Shown here: positions 1 through 11,481 of the stretch, piece after piece
Layout of the letters: the number at the start of each line of letters is the position of its first letter
Position numbering within the stretch: position 1 is the first letter of the stretch
DNA from: Vibrio hepatarius
GTDB taxonomy: Bacteria > Pseudomonadota > Gammaproteobacteria > Enterobacterales > Vibrionaceae
Direction of reading: 5' to 3'
Length of the DNA: 64,000 nucleotides
NCBI RefSeq assembly: GCF_001274785.1
Contig: NZ_LHPI01000003.1
Span: 124,001 to 188,000, forward strand
Translations under genes and position numbers: made by a program
Notes under the pieces: model-generated
The model's database searches: none
What the model saw: only the letters and a program-made list of their open reading frames with translations
What the model was told of the DNA's origin: nothing

Positions 1-570
1 ACGCTGCTTAATAATGCCCTGACGCACGCCAAAACTGCGCGCGGTAATGGTCGCTAAATTACCACTCAGTTGAGCGATTAGCGCCCACCCCTCTTGCCAG
101 CCGTATTGCTGTAATATCAACTCAATCACGATATGGTTAGTACCCGATCGCGAAGGCGCACTGAGCGCGACTTTGCCTTCAAACTGCGGAGAGAGCAGTG
201 TTTCCCAGCTATCGGGTTGAGGCAAATTGTTACTGGCGAGCGCTTCTTGATGCCAGAAAAAACCAAACTCCGACCACGCAAACGTCACTGGTGCTTGGAT
301 ATAACCCGCCTGCTGCATCAACGCCATTGCATCGGATGAAGAAACCCACACCAGGTCTGGTTCAGGCTGGCGTTTCTGCATTAAGTGCGCGATCAGTGCT
401 GGAGTTTTCTTATTGATAAAGCGTACGTCTGAGCTAGGATACTCACGCTTAAACTGCTGAGAGACTTGAAAATAAAAGCGTTCAGGGAAAGAGGTGATAA
501 CAACCGTTTCAGCCAATGAAGAAAGAGATGCAAGCAGCAACCCCAAGTAAATCCATAACCTAATTAACAT
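1..570 (-). CDS. Periplasmic substrate-binding protein of an ABC importer (partial, N-terminal 190 residues)
   Basis: The reading frame starts at an ATG preceded by a GGAGAT ribosome site and stays open to the window edge, so the C-terminal part is missing. Residues 1-20 form a signal peptide ending SSLA before ETVV. The mature part (VVITSFPERFYFQ, then PDLVWVSSSDAMALMQQAGY and a PSRSGTNH stretch) looks like the iron/phosphoglycerate-type binding proteins (AfuA/FbpA/PgtC group). It would capture a small anionic or metal ligand in the periplasm for an ABC permease; the ligand cannot be read from the sequence. Partner genes would lie outside the window. The family call is from overall resemblance, so the exact subfamily is uncertain. 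Confidence 0.75.
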   Translation of the reverse strand, partial: MLIRLWIYLGLLLASLSSLAETVVITSFPERFYFQVSQQFKREYPSSDVRFINKKTPALIAHLMQKRQPEPDLVWVSSSDAMALMQQAGYIQAPVTFAWSEFGFFWHQEALASNNLPQPDSWETLLSPQFEGKVALSAPSRSGTNHIVIELILQQYGWQEGWALIAQLSGNLATITARSFGVRQGIIKQR

Positions 571-628
571 TGTCAATCTCCTATCCCTTACTGACAACAT
601 TAACCAAACCGCAACAAAAATAAAACAT

Positions 629-790
629 ATACCAATCACAGTGAGTAAATGATCAGATATAGCGTCGGAAAAACACTTGAGAACAAGGCAAAATTTTTTG
701 ATAAGTAGTTATTCTACAATCAAAAATTTTAACGCAGTTATCGAGTGCTTTAACAAGCTAGGATGAGCAGTTATTTACTACGATTGGTAT
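629..790. repeat. 162-bp nested palindromic intergenic repeat (MITE-like)
   Basis: The outer ends are inverted copies of ATACCAATC, with the arms continuing imperfectly inward (GTGAGTAAATGATC against GAGCAGTTATTTAC). At the centre AAAATTTTTTGAT and its near complement AATCAAAAATTTT flank a short loop. No protein is encoded. It sits between the partial binding-protein gene and the rnd terminator. The shape is that of a non-autonomous miniature repeat or a folded RNA element. Confidence 0.65.
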
Positions 791-830
791 TACTTATCTC
801 GCCATACGCAACATTGTGAATCGGCGAGAT

Positions 831-857
831 AAAAAAGGCTCCTGTCGGAGCCTTTCG
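831..857 (-). terminator. Rho-independent terminator after rnd
   Basis: On the minus strand, AAAGGCTCC and GGAGCCTTT form a 9-bp stem with a GACA loop, followed by a run of T. It lies directly after the rnd stop codon and would end the tsaB–fadD–rnd transcript. Confidence 0.85.
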
Positions 858-1973
858 TTAAATCATTTTATTGAGCTTTTCGCCGAGTAATTCTAAGCGC
901 CAGCCCTGCATCAGATCCGGCAACCTTGAAGGATCACGGTCTTTTTTCCATACCCAACTGATGAGCTGATTCAGTTGCTTCTTCGAAGCTAAAAACTCCG
1001 TCGCCAAACCCGATGACTGCGATGCGTGTTTCACTTCATCTTTGAGTTTCTTAAACAGCTGCTTATAACTCGGCATATCCATCAAACGCTCTATTTTCGC
1101 CGGATACTCTTCAGCCGGAATGTTTTTAGCCGCTTTAACAATAGAGATAATTCGCGCTGAGTGACGACCAACCGAACGTGGGTCGATGCCTTCTTGCTCC
1201 ATACGTTGGCGATTTTTAATCCCTAAACGCGCAACCGTTAACAGGTCGTTTTCTTTAAAAACAAAGTTCAGAGCCAGGTCTCGGCGAATTGCTTCTTTGT
1301 AGCGCCAAGTTGCCAAAGGCTTGAGTATCGCTAGCTCACTCGGTTTAAGCTGCCAAGCGCCCTTAATATCAAGGTATGCTTGGTCTGGGTCGACATTTTT
1401 CACACGTTTCGCCGCCAACAAATCACTCTCTTGTTGCGCCGCTTCCCACCAACCCGCTTCTGTCACTTGTTGTTCCAACTTTTCAAAAAGTGGGTATAGG
1501 TAATAAACGTCAGCCGCCGCGTATTCAAGTTGCTTAGTGGACAGTGGTCTTGCCAACCAATCGGTGCGAGATTCACTCTTGTCCAGTTCAACGCTCAGGT
1601 AAGACTCCACCAGCGAAGCAAAGCCAGTTGATAGACCATGCCCTAAAAACGCCGCCATCACTTGTGTGTCAACCATAGGGTAAGGCAAACAACCAAAGCT
1701 GTTCTGAAACACTTCCAAATCTTCACCGCACGCGTGCAACACTTTAAGGACAGAGGTGTCTTTCAACAGCTGTTCGAAAGCACTCATATCTTCGATGGTT
1801 GTCGGGTCAATCAAGGATAATGTCTGGCCGTCATAAAGCTGAATCAAACCGAGCTGAGGATAGAACGTTCGCGTACGAACAAACTCAGTATCCAGCATAA
1901 CGATGTCGGTATCTCTTGCCTGCAAACAGACCGTTTCTAATTGTTCCGATTGGGTGATGATTTGATAATTCAC
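858..1973 (-). CDS. rnd: Ribonuclease D
   Basis: This is a 3'-to-5' exoribonuclease that trims tRNA precursors and other structured RNAs in the cytoplasm. The DEDD exonuclease core is visible: DTEFVR (D28, E30), HACGEDLEVF around residue 80, and the YAAADVYYL motif near residue 150. A HRDC domain follows at roughly 210-290. The length of 371 residues is normal. The start is GTG; E. coli rnd likewise uses a non-AUG start (UUG as I recall), which may keep expression low. It is the last gene of the cluster, 96 bases after fadD, as in E. coli. Confidence 0.95.
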   Translation of the reverse strand: MNYQIITQSEQLETVCLQARDTDIVMLDTEFVRTRTFYPQLGLIQLYDGQTLSLIDPTTIEDMSAFEQLLKDTSVLKVLHACGEDLEVFQNSFGCLPYPMVDTQVMAAFLGHGLSTGFASLVESYLSVELDKSESRTDWLARPLSTKQLEYAAADVYYLYPLFEKLEQQVTEAGWWEAAQQESDLLAAKRVKNVDPDQAYLDIKGAWQLKPSELAILKPLATWRYKEAIRRDLALNFVFKENDLLTVARLGIKNRQRMEQEGIDPRSVGRHSARIISIVKAAKNIPAEEYPAKIERLMDMPSYKQLFKKLKDEVKHASQSSGLATEFLASKKQLNQLISWVWKKDRDPSRLPDLMQGWRLELLGEKLNKMI

Positions 1974-2069
1974 TAAGTTCTCGCTGTGAAGTTAAATGCG
2001 CCGGAAAACAAAATGCCGACAAGTGATTGTCGGCATTCTATCATTTCTGTTTTAACTCTGCTCGGCTAG

Positions 2070-3764
2070 TTAGCTTTGCTGAGCTTTTGCTAGGTTTGCT
2101 TCGTTCTCTTCGCGTAGTTCGCGGCGCAGAATCTTACCTACGTTGGTTTTTGGTAAGTCTTCTCTGAACTCAACAAGTTTAGGCACTTTGTAACCCGTCA
2201 GATGCTGACGACAGTGCGCGATCACTTCGTCTTTGGTTAGGCTTGGGTCACGTTTGACTACGTAGACCTTCACGACTTCGCCAGACACCGGATGTTCCTG
2301 ACCAATCGCCGCCACCTCAAGCACTTTGCCGTGCAACGCGACCACATCTTCAATCTCATTTGGATAGACGTTGAAGCCAGACACAAGGATCATGTCTTTC
2401 TTACGGTCAACGATATGGATAAGTCCTTCGTCGTCAAACTTAACGATATCACCCGTTGATAGCCAGCCGTCGGCGTCGATTACTTCTTTGGTAGCTTCCG
2501 GACGCTGCCAGTAGCCTTGCATCACTTGTGGGCCACGAACCTGAAGCTCGCCCACTTCGGTAATCGGTAGCTCTTTGCCTTCATCATCAACAATACGCAC
2601 TTCCGTCGATGGTACAGGCAGGCCGATTGCGCCCGTGTATTGGGTTAAGTCGTATGGGTTACCCGTTACCAGCGGTGAACACTCAGTCAGGCCGTAGCCT
2701 TCTAGCAGGTGAATGCCGGTGGTTTTCTGCCATTGGTCAGCAACCGCACGCTGAACCGCCATACCGCCACCAACAGAAAGTTTCAGGTTGCTGAAATCAA
2801 GCTCGTGGAAATCTTCGTTGTTCACCAGAGCGTTAAATAGCGTGTTTACACCAGTAATTGCCGTGAATGGGTATTTCTGTAGCTCTTTGATAAAGCCAGG
2901 AATGTCACGCGGATTGGTGATCAACAGGTTGCGGCCACCCATCTCAACGAACAACAAGCAGTTCACTGTCAAAGCAAACACGTGGTAAAGCGGTAGAGCC
3001 GTAACCACCAGCTCTCGTCCTTCAGACAGTACCGGCCCGTAAGCCCCTTTGGCTTGCATCACGTTGGCGATCATATTGCGGTGAGTCAGGATAGCGCCTT
3101 TCGCTACACCAGTCGTACCGCCGGTGTACTGCAAGAAAGCAATGTCTTCACCCGACATGAATGGCTTCACGTATTGCAGGCGACGACCTTTACGCAGTGC
3201 TTTACGCATTGAAATCGCACCCGGCAGATCGTATTTAGGTACCATGCCTTTCACGTACTTGACGACGAAATCGACAATCGTACCTTTCGCGCGTGGCAGC
3301 ATTTGACCAAGGCTGGTCAGAACCACGTGCTTAACTGGCGTGTTATCAACGATTTGCTCTAACGTATTGGCGAAGTTCGATACGATGACAATCGCTTTAG
3401 CGCCAGCGTCATTCAACTGATGTTCTAGCTCACGAGGCGTGTAGAGTGGGTTCACGTTTACTGCGATCAAACCTGCACGAAGCACACCAAACAACGCGAC
3501 TGGATATTGCAGTAGGTTTGGCATCATTAGCGCAACGCGGTCGCCTTTCTTTAGCTTGAGTTCGTTTTGCAGATACGCGGCAAATGCGCGGCTGCGTTCT
3601 TCAAGCTTACGGAATGTCATTACCGAGCCCATATTCATAAATGCAGGCTGGTCAGCGTATTTTTGGACTGATTGTTCGAACATCTCAACCAGTGATGGAT
3701 ACTGATCTGGGTTGATGTGCTCAGGCACATCGCTTGGATAACGTGATAACCAAGGTTTATCCAC
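2070..3764 (-). CDS. fadD: Long-chain fatty acid–CoA ligase
   Basis: FadD activates imported long-chain fatty acids to acyl-CoA at the inner membrane, using ATP, before beta-oxidation. The adenylate-forming signature [12 protein letters not shown] lies at about residue 215, and GYGLTECSP and the C-terminal [12 protein letters not shown] and [10 protein letters not shown] motifs follow. I place the start at a GTG with GAGGAG eight bases upstream, giving 564 residues beginning (V)[13 protein letters not shown], which aligns with the E. coli start; the frame is open 36 codons further upstream but without family resemblance. Gene order with slp, tsaB and rnd is conserved, though a hydrolase gene is placed just upstream here. 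FadH for unsaturated fatty acids is encoded 6 kb away. Confidence 0.96.
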   Translation of the reverse strand: MDKPWLSRYPSDVPEHINPDQYPSLVEMFEQSVQKYADQPAFMNMGSVMTFRKLEERSRAFAAYLQNELKLKKGDRVALMMPNLLQYPVALFGVLRAGLIAVNVNPLYTPRELEHQLNDAGAKAIVIVSNFANTLEQIVDNTPVKHVVLTSLGQMLPRAKGTIVDFVVKYVKGMVPKYDLPGAISMRKALRKGRRLQYVKPFMSGEDIAFLQYTGGTTGVAKGAILTHRNMIANVMQAKGAYGPVLSEGRELVVTALPLYHVFALTVNCLLFVEMGGRNLLITNPRDIPGFIKELQKYPFTAITGVNTLFNALVNNEDFHELDFSNLKLSVGGGMAVQRAVADQWQKTTGIHLLEGYGLTECSPLVTGNPYDLTQYTGAIGLPVPSTEVRIVDDEGKELPITEVGELQVRGPQVMQGYWQRPEATKEVIDADGWLSTGDIVKFDDEGLIHIVDRKKDMILVSGFNVYPNEIEDVVALHGKVLEVAAIGQEHPVSGEVVKVYVVKRDPSLTKDEVIAHCRQHLTGYKVPKLVEFREDLPKTNVGKILRRELREENEANLAKAQQS

Positions 3765-3876
3765 GGTAATACTCCTCGAAAATAAGCGGGCAGTTGTCGA
3801 CGAAACGCCGTGTTTTTTATTGCCGACTATTACACCACAGGCAAAGTGTTGGAGCACGAAACAGCCAAACACTTGT

Positions 3877-4731
3877 TTAAATTTTGTTAACTAAGCCAAA
3901 GATTAGGTCAATTACTCTAATTGGAGATTGTAGGTGGCAATGATGTCCGCCTGCGACCAATTCAATTTGAATTGCTTCAGACGCATCTTGTCGAAAACTC
4001 TGCAAATGAGAAAAACCTTGCTCGCCCAATATGACCACCTGAGGACAGGTGATGTGTTGGCGAATGGAGTGCGCATGTTGCCACGACATTCGATATAAAG
4101 ATTGGCTTTGCAGCTTAATATCGTGTCGCCAGTACCATTGAGAGTCGCGCTCGACTACCCCTCGAGTCACTATCGGAGCAATCTGTTCTGGCAATAGGTG
4201 GTTGACCTTCGCCCTTCTCTCTATGGCATCTTGTAATGATGCAAATGCTCTTGCTGGTTTTCTACGGATCCTTTGTCGGCTGAGCACACCTTCCCTCAAT
4301 CGAGAAACGGTTTCGCTTTCTTCTTCGGCCAAAGGTCCATAACCTTCTATCTGAACTAACCCACTGACTTGTTCAGGAAAGGCGGCACTATAACAACTTG
4401 CGACCAAAGCACCAAGCGAATGCCCTACTAACACTATTCTGTTTGGCGAGAAGTTAACCAATAGCTGGTAAATATCGTCAATATAGTCGTGAAATGGGTA
4501 GAAATTGCCGTGACTTTTATGGCTTGAAAGGCCATGACCAGGTAAATCGATTGCGCAGAGGTGGAGCGACGGCGCAGCTTGGTGTAACCCTTCCAAAATG
4601 GGAAAGAAACTCGCAGCGTTATCTAACCAACCATGCAAAAAAACGACCGATATATCGGCCGTTTTGCTGTTGCCATATTCCACTGCCTCAAGAAAACCAT
4701 CATGGAGTGGATAGCGTGTGTTCTCGAACAT
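3877..4731 (-). CDS. Alpha/beta-fold hydrolase
   Basis: This is a 284-residue cytoplasmic serine hydrolase with no signal peptide. The oxyanion motif LHGW is at 32-35, the nucleophile elbow GHSLG places the catalytic serine at 105, and the C-terminal GGHHCHLQ supplies the histidine at 263-266. The substrate is not evident. The start codon overlaps the stop of the upstream lipoprotein gene (TAATG), so the two are translationally coupled, and fadD follows after 112 bases. E. coli has no gene in this place, so the family is an addition in this lineage. An esterase or thioesterase acting on lipid-derived compounds would fit the position beside fadD, but that is inference. Confidence 0.85.
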   Translation of the reverse strand: MFENTRYPLHDGFLEAVEYGNSKTADISVVFLHGWLDNAASFFPILEGLHQAAPSLHLCAIDLPGHGLSSHKSHGNFYPFHDYIDDIYQLLVNFSPNRIVLVGHSLGALVASCYSAAFPEQVSGLVQIEGYGPLAEEESETVSRLREGVLSRQRIRRKPARAFASLQDAIERRAKVNHLLPEQIAPIVTRGVVERDSQWYWRHDIKLQSQSLYRMSWQHAHSIRQHITCPQVVILGEQGFSHLQSFRQDASEAIQIELVAGGHHCHLQSPIRVIDLIFGLVNKI

Positions 4732-5300
4732 TACCTGACTTCCTGTATCACCTTAGCTCGCCTTGTTCCAAAGCGAAGATCCTGACAATAAAGTGTGCGG
4801 CAAGGGTAAAAGTGGCTGTCAAAATCATTGGTGACTACAGTTTCTTCTATGCGCCACAAATGGAAGCCTTTCACCTTCATTACTGGGAAATCATAGCTGT
4901 AGTCGCCGACCTGATTTTCTTCCCGACCAGCCGATTGCCCTAGCAGGGTAATCAATCGCCCTTCCGACAACGTAACTGGGTCGGCAAATCCGCTGATATA
5001 ACCGACAAAGCGCCCTTTAGGCTCCATATCAATGTCTGGTCTGCCGGTTGAATTGATCGGCAAGTTCACCACTTCAACGCGGGTTTGATTTTCAAGATTG
5101 GTCACTTTTGCAATCACGCCACCCAGTCTAACTTCGCCATTGCTGGCTGTATTCGATTGCCACTGGCTGTAGTCGGTAATGAGGTTGGTGTTACCGGTTT
5201 TTAGCGATTCAGGAAGTGAGCTACACGCACTTAATAAAAGCACGCCGGCAAGAACCATGGCCTTGGAGAAAAATCGGCGAGAAAACAGAATGTTAGTCAT
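4731..5300 (-). CDS. Slp-family outer membrane lipoprotein
   Basis: The protein has a lipoprotein signal ending LLLSAC, so the cysteine near residue 26 should be lipidated and the protein anchored in a membrane, as in the Slp/YeaY family of outer membrane lipoproteins. Its 189 residues match that family. The ATG chosen has GGTGG six bases upstream; an in-frame TTG four codons earlier is less likely. E. coli has the paralogue yeaY in the same place between tsaB and fadD. The function of the family is poorly known; Slp itself is a starvation- and stationary-phase-induced lipoprotein. Confidence 0.85.
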   Translation of the reverse strand: MTNILFSRRFFSKAMVLAGVLLLSACSSLPESLKTGNTNLITDYSQWQSNTASNGEVRLGGVIAKVTNLENQTRVEVVNLPINSTGRPDIDMEPKGRFVGYISGFADPVTLSEGRLITLLGQSAGREENQVGDYSYDFPVMKVKGFHLWRIEETVVTNDFDSHFYPCRTLYCQDLRFGTRRAKVIQEVR

Positions 5301-5327
5301 AACGGCCACCAAGTCTAAGAAGTGAAG

Positions 5328-5630
5328 CTAGATATAAATATCGACACCTAGCATGGAGGAGAGTTCATCACGTTTCGCTTGATTCATCACGTTCATGTAC
5401 TCTTCCATCGCTTTACGACCTTTCCCTTCAGGGAGATCATATTGGATCTGCGCTTTGTGAACTTCTGATTCGCTTACTTGGCGGATAGTATGCGCCACAG
5501 CATTCGCCACTTTCGACGGCTGTCCTACGGGATCTTTCTGCTGTGACTTCTTAACCTCGTTCTTTTTGTTGGCCTTATTGGCGCGGTTTGGGCCATTGAC
5601 CGAAGGAGGTAATCCGTTAATTGAAACCAT
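5328..5630 (-). CDS. Conserved-looking small protein of unknown function in the tsaB operon
   Basis: I do not recognise this 100-residue protein. It starts MVSINGLPPSVNG, has a lysine/asparagine-rich and probably disordered stretch at 15-40, and ends in a more ordered helical half (ESEVHKAQIQYDLPEGKG, then MEEYMNVMNQAKRDELSSML). The organisation, a disordered N-terminus and helical C-terminus, recalls FlgM-type anti-sigma factors only in outline. It lies 18 bases after tsaB and 27 bases before the slp-type gene, on the same strand, so it is almost certainly co-transcribed. A purine-rich AGCGGAT stretch upstream may serve as ribosome site. Confidence 0.75.
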   Translation of the reverse strand: MVSINGLPPSVNGPNRANKANKKNEVKKSQQKDPVGQPSKVANAVAHTIRQVSESEVHKAQIQYDLPEGKGRKAMEEYMNVMNQAKRDELSSMLGVDIYI

Positions 5631-5648
5631 ACTATCCGCTTATGTTAT

Positions 5649-6347
5649 CTATTCGCGACCTGGTAACTTCTTCCAAGCAACCGTGTCACGCAGGTAAGTC
5701 GGACTCGCCTCTTCTGCATCAACCGTGTTGCCTTTCAGCCAGTCCAGTTTCGCTAGTTGAACAATATCTTCCGCGTCTGGGAAAAGAACCTCACTACCAG
5801 TGCGCTCAAACTTAAGTTCTGATAGCTCTGGATACGCGTCCCAACCCGTCCCTGCAGTACGCCAAACGTGCTCATCCACTTGACTGTTTTCAGCGAGAAG
5901 CGCAGGCGGAATCACACACTCTGGGTCAACTTGCAGCCAGCTACCGTCTTCTTGACGAGCAAATCTGCCCCAATATACTTCACTCATACGCGCATCAATA
6001 GCACACGCGACATGTTGCGCTTGGTGTTTACGGAAACAACCCTGCGCCATCGTCTCAAGAGTAGACACGCCAATCATCGGCAGCTCTGCACCAAACGCCA
6101 AACCTTGCGCAATACCGATACCGATGCGAACTCCGGTAAAGCTGCCCGGACCGCGACCAAATGCCAACGCATCCAAGTCGTTCAAGGTCAGTCCCGCTTC
6201 TTTTAGTACTTCGTCTACCATAGGTAAGATCTTTTTGGTGTGATCTCTTGGTGCAACTTCACTACGGACATACACTTGGTCATCGACTAAAAGCGCTACA
6301 GAACAGTTCTCTGTAGCCGTATCTAGGGCAAGAATCTTTGCGCTCAT
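5649..6347 (-). CDS. tsaB: tRNA threonylcarbamoyladenosine biosynthesis protein TsaB
   Basis: TsaB is the scaffold partner of TsaD in the TsaBDE complex that installs t6A at position 37 of ANN-decoding tRNAs. The ASKHA-fold start [16 protein letters not shown] and the motif [14 protein letters not shown] (residues near 64-77) are diagnostic, and 232 residues is the usual length. It lies 28 bases after yoaA on the same strand, an order shared with E. coli (yoaA–tsaB–slp type–fadD–rnd). Confidence 0.96.
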   Translation of the reverse strand: MSAKILALDTATENCSVALLVDDQVYVRSEVAPRDHTKKILPMVDEVLKEAGLTLNDLDALAFGRGPGSFTGVRIGIGIAQGLAFGAELPMIGVSTLETMAQGCFRKHQAQHVACAIDARMSEVYWGRFARQEDGSWLQVDPECVIPPALLAENSQVDEHVWRTAGTGWDAYPELSELKFERTGSEVLFPDAEDIVQLAKLDWLKGNTVDAEEASPTYLRDTVAWKKLPGRE

Positions 6348-6375
6348 TGAAATCTCTAAATTTTATTGGTTGTTT

Positions 6376-8292
6376 CTAATCTGAAATATGGTCAAGAAAG
6401 TTGCTCACGACAGCCAAATCACGCGTACGCGGGATTGGAGGTAAACTAGCGAGAAACACGCCGCCGTACTCTCGCGTCACTAAGCGGTTGTCACAGATGA
6501 TCAACGCGCCTTTGTCTTTCTTGTCTCGTATTAACCGCCCGACTCCCTGCTTAAGTGTTATCACTGCGTCGGGTATTTGAACCTGAGAAAACGGATCGCC
6601 ACCTTTTAACTGGCAATCTTCGATACGCGCTTTCAACAATGGGTCATCGGGTGCGGTAAACGGTAATTTGTCGATGATAACACAGCTCAGCGCGTCACCT
6701 CTAACATCTATCCCTTCCCAAAACGCGCCTGTCGCGACCAGCAACGCGTTGCCAAGCTCCATAAACTCAGCCAGCGTTTTTTGTTTACTGGTTTCTCCCT
6801 GCAGCAATACCGGGACAGAAAGAGTTTCTCTAAAGCGTTCGCCTAAATCTCGCATCATGCTGTGTGAAGTACACAAGAAGAAGCAGCGCCCTTGGTTTTT
6901 CTCTATCAGCGGAGCAAGCATGCGTACCAACTTGTCAGCCAGCCCAGGGCTGTTCGGTTCGGGCAGGTAACGCGGCACACATAGCCTTGCCTGGCTTTGA
7001 TAATCAAACGGGCTCGGCAAAGAAAACTGCTTGGACGGTTTTAAACCTAAACGGGAAGTGAAGTGACCAAAATCATCGTTCACGGCTAATGTCGCGGAAG
7101 TAAAAATCCACGCACCCTGTTTAAGCTCGATTTGTTCGTGGAACTTATCGGCAACCGACAGCGGGGTAATATGCAGGCTGAAATGCCTTGGTGTGGTATC
7201 GTACCAATATGAATAGCCAGTAATGGACACATCACACACGCGCTGCAATCGCGCTTGAATCGTATTTGCCCGTTCAAATGCGGTATCAAGCAACTGACTG
7301 CGTCCCAACGCAAGCTTTAACACTTCTAAGGCAAAATCGAGCGCTTCTTGTAGTCGCTCTAACTCACGCGCAATAGACGGGGATTTGATCGCTTCGCGCC
7401 AGTTACCGCGAAAACCGGGTTCGCCTAATGTGATGCGTAAATCCATCGCAGCTTGCTGGAGTTTCTCACCCACTTTCTGCAATTGGCGCATGTCTTTGGC
7501 TTCGGTGCGATAGCCGATTTCGATATCTTTGGATAGCTCTTGAATTTGACGGCTGGAAAGCGACTGACCGAAATACTGGCTGGCAATGTCCGGCAGCTGG
7601 TGCGCTTCGTCAAAGATAAACACGTCCGCTTCAGGGATCAACTCACCAAAGCCGGTTTCTTTGATGGCTAAGTCGGCGAGAAACAGATGGTGGTTAACCA
7701 CCACCACATCAGAATCCATCGCTTTCTTCCGCGCTTTGAGTACAAAGCAGTCCTGATAACTCGGACATTCTTTACCTAGACAATTATCGTTGGTCGATGT
7801 GATCGTTGGGATGACTAAGCTATCTTCGGCGATGGCATCACAGTCTCCCAAGTCACCAGTTTTGGTCTCACTCGCCCACGAACGTACTTTGACCAGCTGG
7901 CTGAGCAAGGTTGGATCTGCGCTGTTGGTGTGACTTTCGATCATCTGACGGCTAAGTCTATCGAGACATAGGTAGTTAGCGCGTCCTTTCAACAACGCCA
8001 CTTGACCGTAAAACCCCAGCGCACTGACCATTAACGGCAAATCGCGGTGAAATAACTGCTCCTGCAGGTTTTTAGAACCGGTACTTATAATGGTTTTCTT
8101 ACCGCTGAGCAGCGCTGGCACTAAATACGCAAAAGTTTTACCCGTTCCGGTTCCGGCTTCGACCACCAACTGCGAATCTTGCTTGATCGCATCGGTCACC
8201 GCTTCGGCCATATCAAGTTGAGCCTGACGAGGCTGAAATCCGGGAATCGCTTTACCAAGAGCGCCATCAGAGGAGAAAGTTTTGGAGATCAT
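6376..8292 (-). CDS. yoaA: XPD/DinG-type ATP-dependent DNA helicase YoaA
   Basis: YoaA is a superfamily 2 iron–sulphur helicase that, in E. coli, works with HolC (chi) in repair of stalled replication. The Walker A motif EAGTGTGKT lies near residue 48, the iron–sulphur cluster cysteines fall between about residue 105 and 180 (YLCLDRL, DNCLGKECPSYQDC), the DEAH box is FDEAHQ, and GVGRLIRDKKDKG is motif VI. I use the ATG giving MISKTFSSDG (638 residues); one codon upstream is a TTG. The upstream ribosome site is weak. It is the first gene of the tsaB–rnd cluster. Confidence 0.93.
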   Translation of the reverse strand: MISKTFSSDGALGKAIPGFQPRQAQLDMAEAVTDAIKQDSQLVVEAGTGTGKTFAYLVPALLSGKKTIISTGSKNLQEQLFHRDLPLMVSALGFYGQVALLKGRANYLCLDRLSRQMIESHTNSADPTLLSQLVKVRSWASETKTGDLGDCDAIAEDSLVIPTITSTNDNCLGKECPSYQDCFVLKARKKAMDSDVVVVNHHLFLADLAIKETGFGELIPEADVFIFDEAHQLPDIASQYFGQSLSSRQIQELSKDIEIGYRTEAKDMRQLQKVGEKLQQAAMDLRITLGEPGFRGNWREAIKSPSIARELERLQEALDFALEVLKLALGRSQLLDTAFERANTIQARLQRVCDVSITGYSYWYDTTPRHFSLHITPLSVADKFHEQIELKQGAWIFTSATLAVNDDFGHFTSRLGLKPSKQFSLPSPFDYQSQARLCVPRYLPEPNSPGLADKLVRMLAPLIEKNQGRCFFLCTSHSMMRDLGERFRETLSVPVLLQGETSKQKTLAEFMELGNALLVATGAFWEGIDVRGDALSCVIIDKLPFTAPDDPLLKARIEDCQLKGGDPFSQVQIPDAVITLKQGVGRLIRDKKDKGALIICDNRLVTREYGGVFLASLPPIPRTRDLAVVSNFLDHISD

Positions 8293-8399
8293 CAAAAGTT
8301 ATCGGTCGAGCTATTTGGGTTTGAGATTATGGCAGTTTTCGCTGCACGGCGCGAACATCGATCACCATCATGACTCGAAAAACCTGCTCACTTATAAGC

Positions 8400-8415
8400 A
8401 GACAAACGATTAACT
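8400..8415. promoter_or_regulatory. Possible PurR-like operator upstream of purU
   Basis: AGACAAACGATTAACT matches 9 of the 11 fixed positions of the purine repressor consensus ANGCAANCGNTTNCNT. It is about 130 bases before the purU start. PurR control of this gene is a guess based on this match alone. Confidence 0.25.
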
Positions 8416-8545
8416 CACAATATTTGTTGAAACACTTGGGTAATTAGTTTAATTGTTATTGCCATGCAGCGGGTTACTTCACCGTTCGAAGCCCTGTCAA
8501 AGATTGAAAATACAACAAAAATTATTTCATGGAAGTACCAATTTA

Positions 8546-9379
8546 ATGGAAAAGAAAACACTACTCACACACTGTGCTGATGCCCCGGGTCTGATCTCGA
8601 AAATCACCAATATTTGTTACAAGCACCAGCTCAATATCGTTCACAACAATGAGTTCGTTGATAACACCAGTGGCCATTTCTTTATGCGCACTGAGCTGGA
8701 AGGCTATTTCAACGACGAGACGCTGCTGGCCGATCTTAGTAGCGCGTTACCAGACAGAGCCAAATACAAACTAATCAGTTCACGCCGCAAACGCATCGTG
8801 GTGCTTGTGACTAAAGAAGCGCACTGTTTGGGTGATATTCTGATGAAGAATTACGACGGCAGTTTAGACGTCGAAATCGCGGCTGTTGTCGGCAACTACG
8901 ACTCACTACAGAACCTGACTGAACGCTTTGACATTCCTTACCACTGCGTTTCTCACGAAGGCTTAAACCGCGAAGAACACGAACAGAAACTGCTCGAAGT
9001 CATCGACCAATACAACGCAGACTTCTTAGTGCTCGCGAAATACATGCGCGTGCTAACGCCGTCGTTTGTCGAAAAGTACCACCATAAGATCATCAATATT
9101 CACCACAGTTTCTTACCTGCTTTTATCGGCGCAAAACCGTATCAACAAGCGTACGAACGTGGGGTTAAAATCATTGGTGCAACCGCGCACTTCGTAACCA
9201 ATGACTTAGATGAGGGGCCAATCATCAAACAAGATGTTATCCCTGTCGACCACACATTTAGCGCACAAGACATGGCGCAAGCGGGTCGTGATGTAGAGAA
9301 GAACGTACTAAGCAAGGCCTTAAATAAAGTGCTGAATGACCACGTTTTTGTTTACGGTAATAAGACCGTGATTTTGTAG
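8546..9379 (+). CDS. purU: Formyltetrahydrofolate deformylase
   Basis: PurU hydrolyses 10-formyl-tetrahydrofolate to formate and tetrahydrofolate, balancing one-carbon units and feeding PurT. The N-terminal ACT regulatory domain (residues 5-85) begins LLTHCADAPGLISKI; the formyltransferase-like catalytic domain contains INIHHSFLPAFIGA and the DEGPII motif. The ATG giving MEKKTLLTH yields 277 residues, as in E. coli; the 31 codons open upstream do not resemble the family. A GGAAG lies ten bases before it. The gene is convergent with fadH and shares its terminator. Confidence 0.96.
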   Translation: MEKKTLLTHCADAPGLISKITNICYKHQLNIVHNNEFVDNTSGHFFMRTELEGYFNDETLLADLSSALPDRAKYKLISSRRKRIVVLVTKEAHCLGDILMKNYDGSLDVEIAAVVGNYDSLQNLTERFDIPYHCVSHEGLNREEHEQKLLEVIDQYNADFLVLAKYMRVLTPSFVEKYHHKIINIHHSFLPAFIGAKPYQQAYERGVKIIGATAHFVTNDLDEGPIIKQDVIPVDHTFSAQDMAQAGRDVEKNVLSKALNKVLNDHVFVYGNKTVIL

Positions 9380-9395
9380 TCTCGCTTCAAGACAG

Positions 9396-9426
9396 CAAAA
9401 AGGCCTCCGCACTGGAGGCCTTTTTA
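9396..9426. terminator. Bidirectional terminator between purU and fadH
   Basis: AAAAAGGCCTCC and GGAGGCCTTTTT form a stem with a GCACT loop and T runs on both strands, serving the two convergent genes. Confidence 0.9.
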
Positions 9427-9450
9427 TTCGTCACTTTTAGGGCGTGTGGC

Positions 9451-11466
<2,016 letters not shown>

Positions 11467-11481
11467 TTATATTTTTCTTAT

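Noticed and set aside
4494-4943. 149-codon open frame on the plus strand
   Set aside because: It lies antisense across the hydrolase and lipoprotein genes, both of which have clear families; it has no ribosome site and no recognisable protein features.
5868-6206. 112-codon open frame on the plus strand
   Set aside because: It is the opposite strand of tsaB, with a low-complexity, threonine/arginine-rich product typical of a shadow frame.
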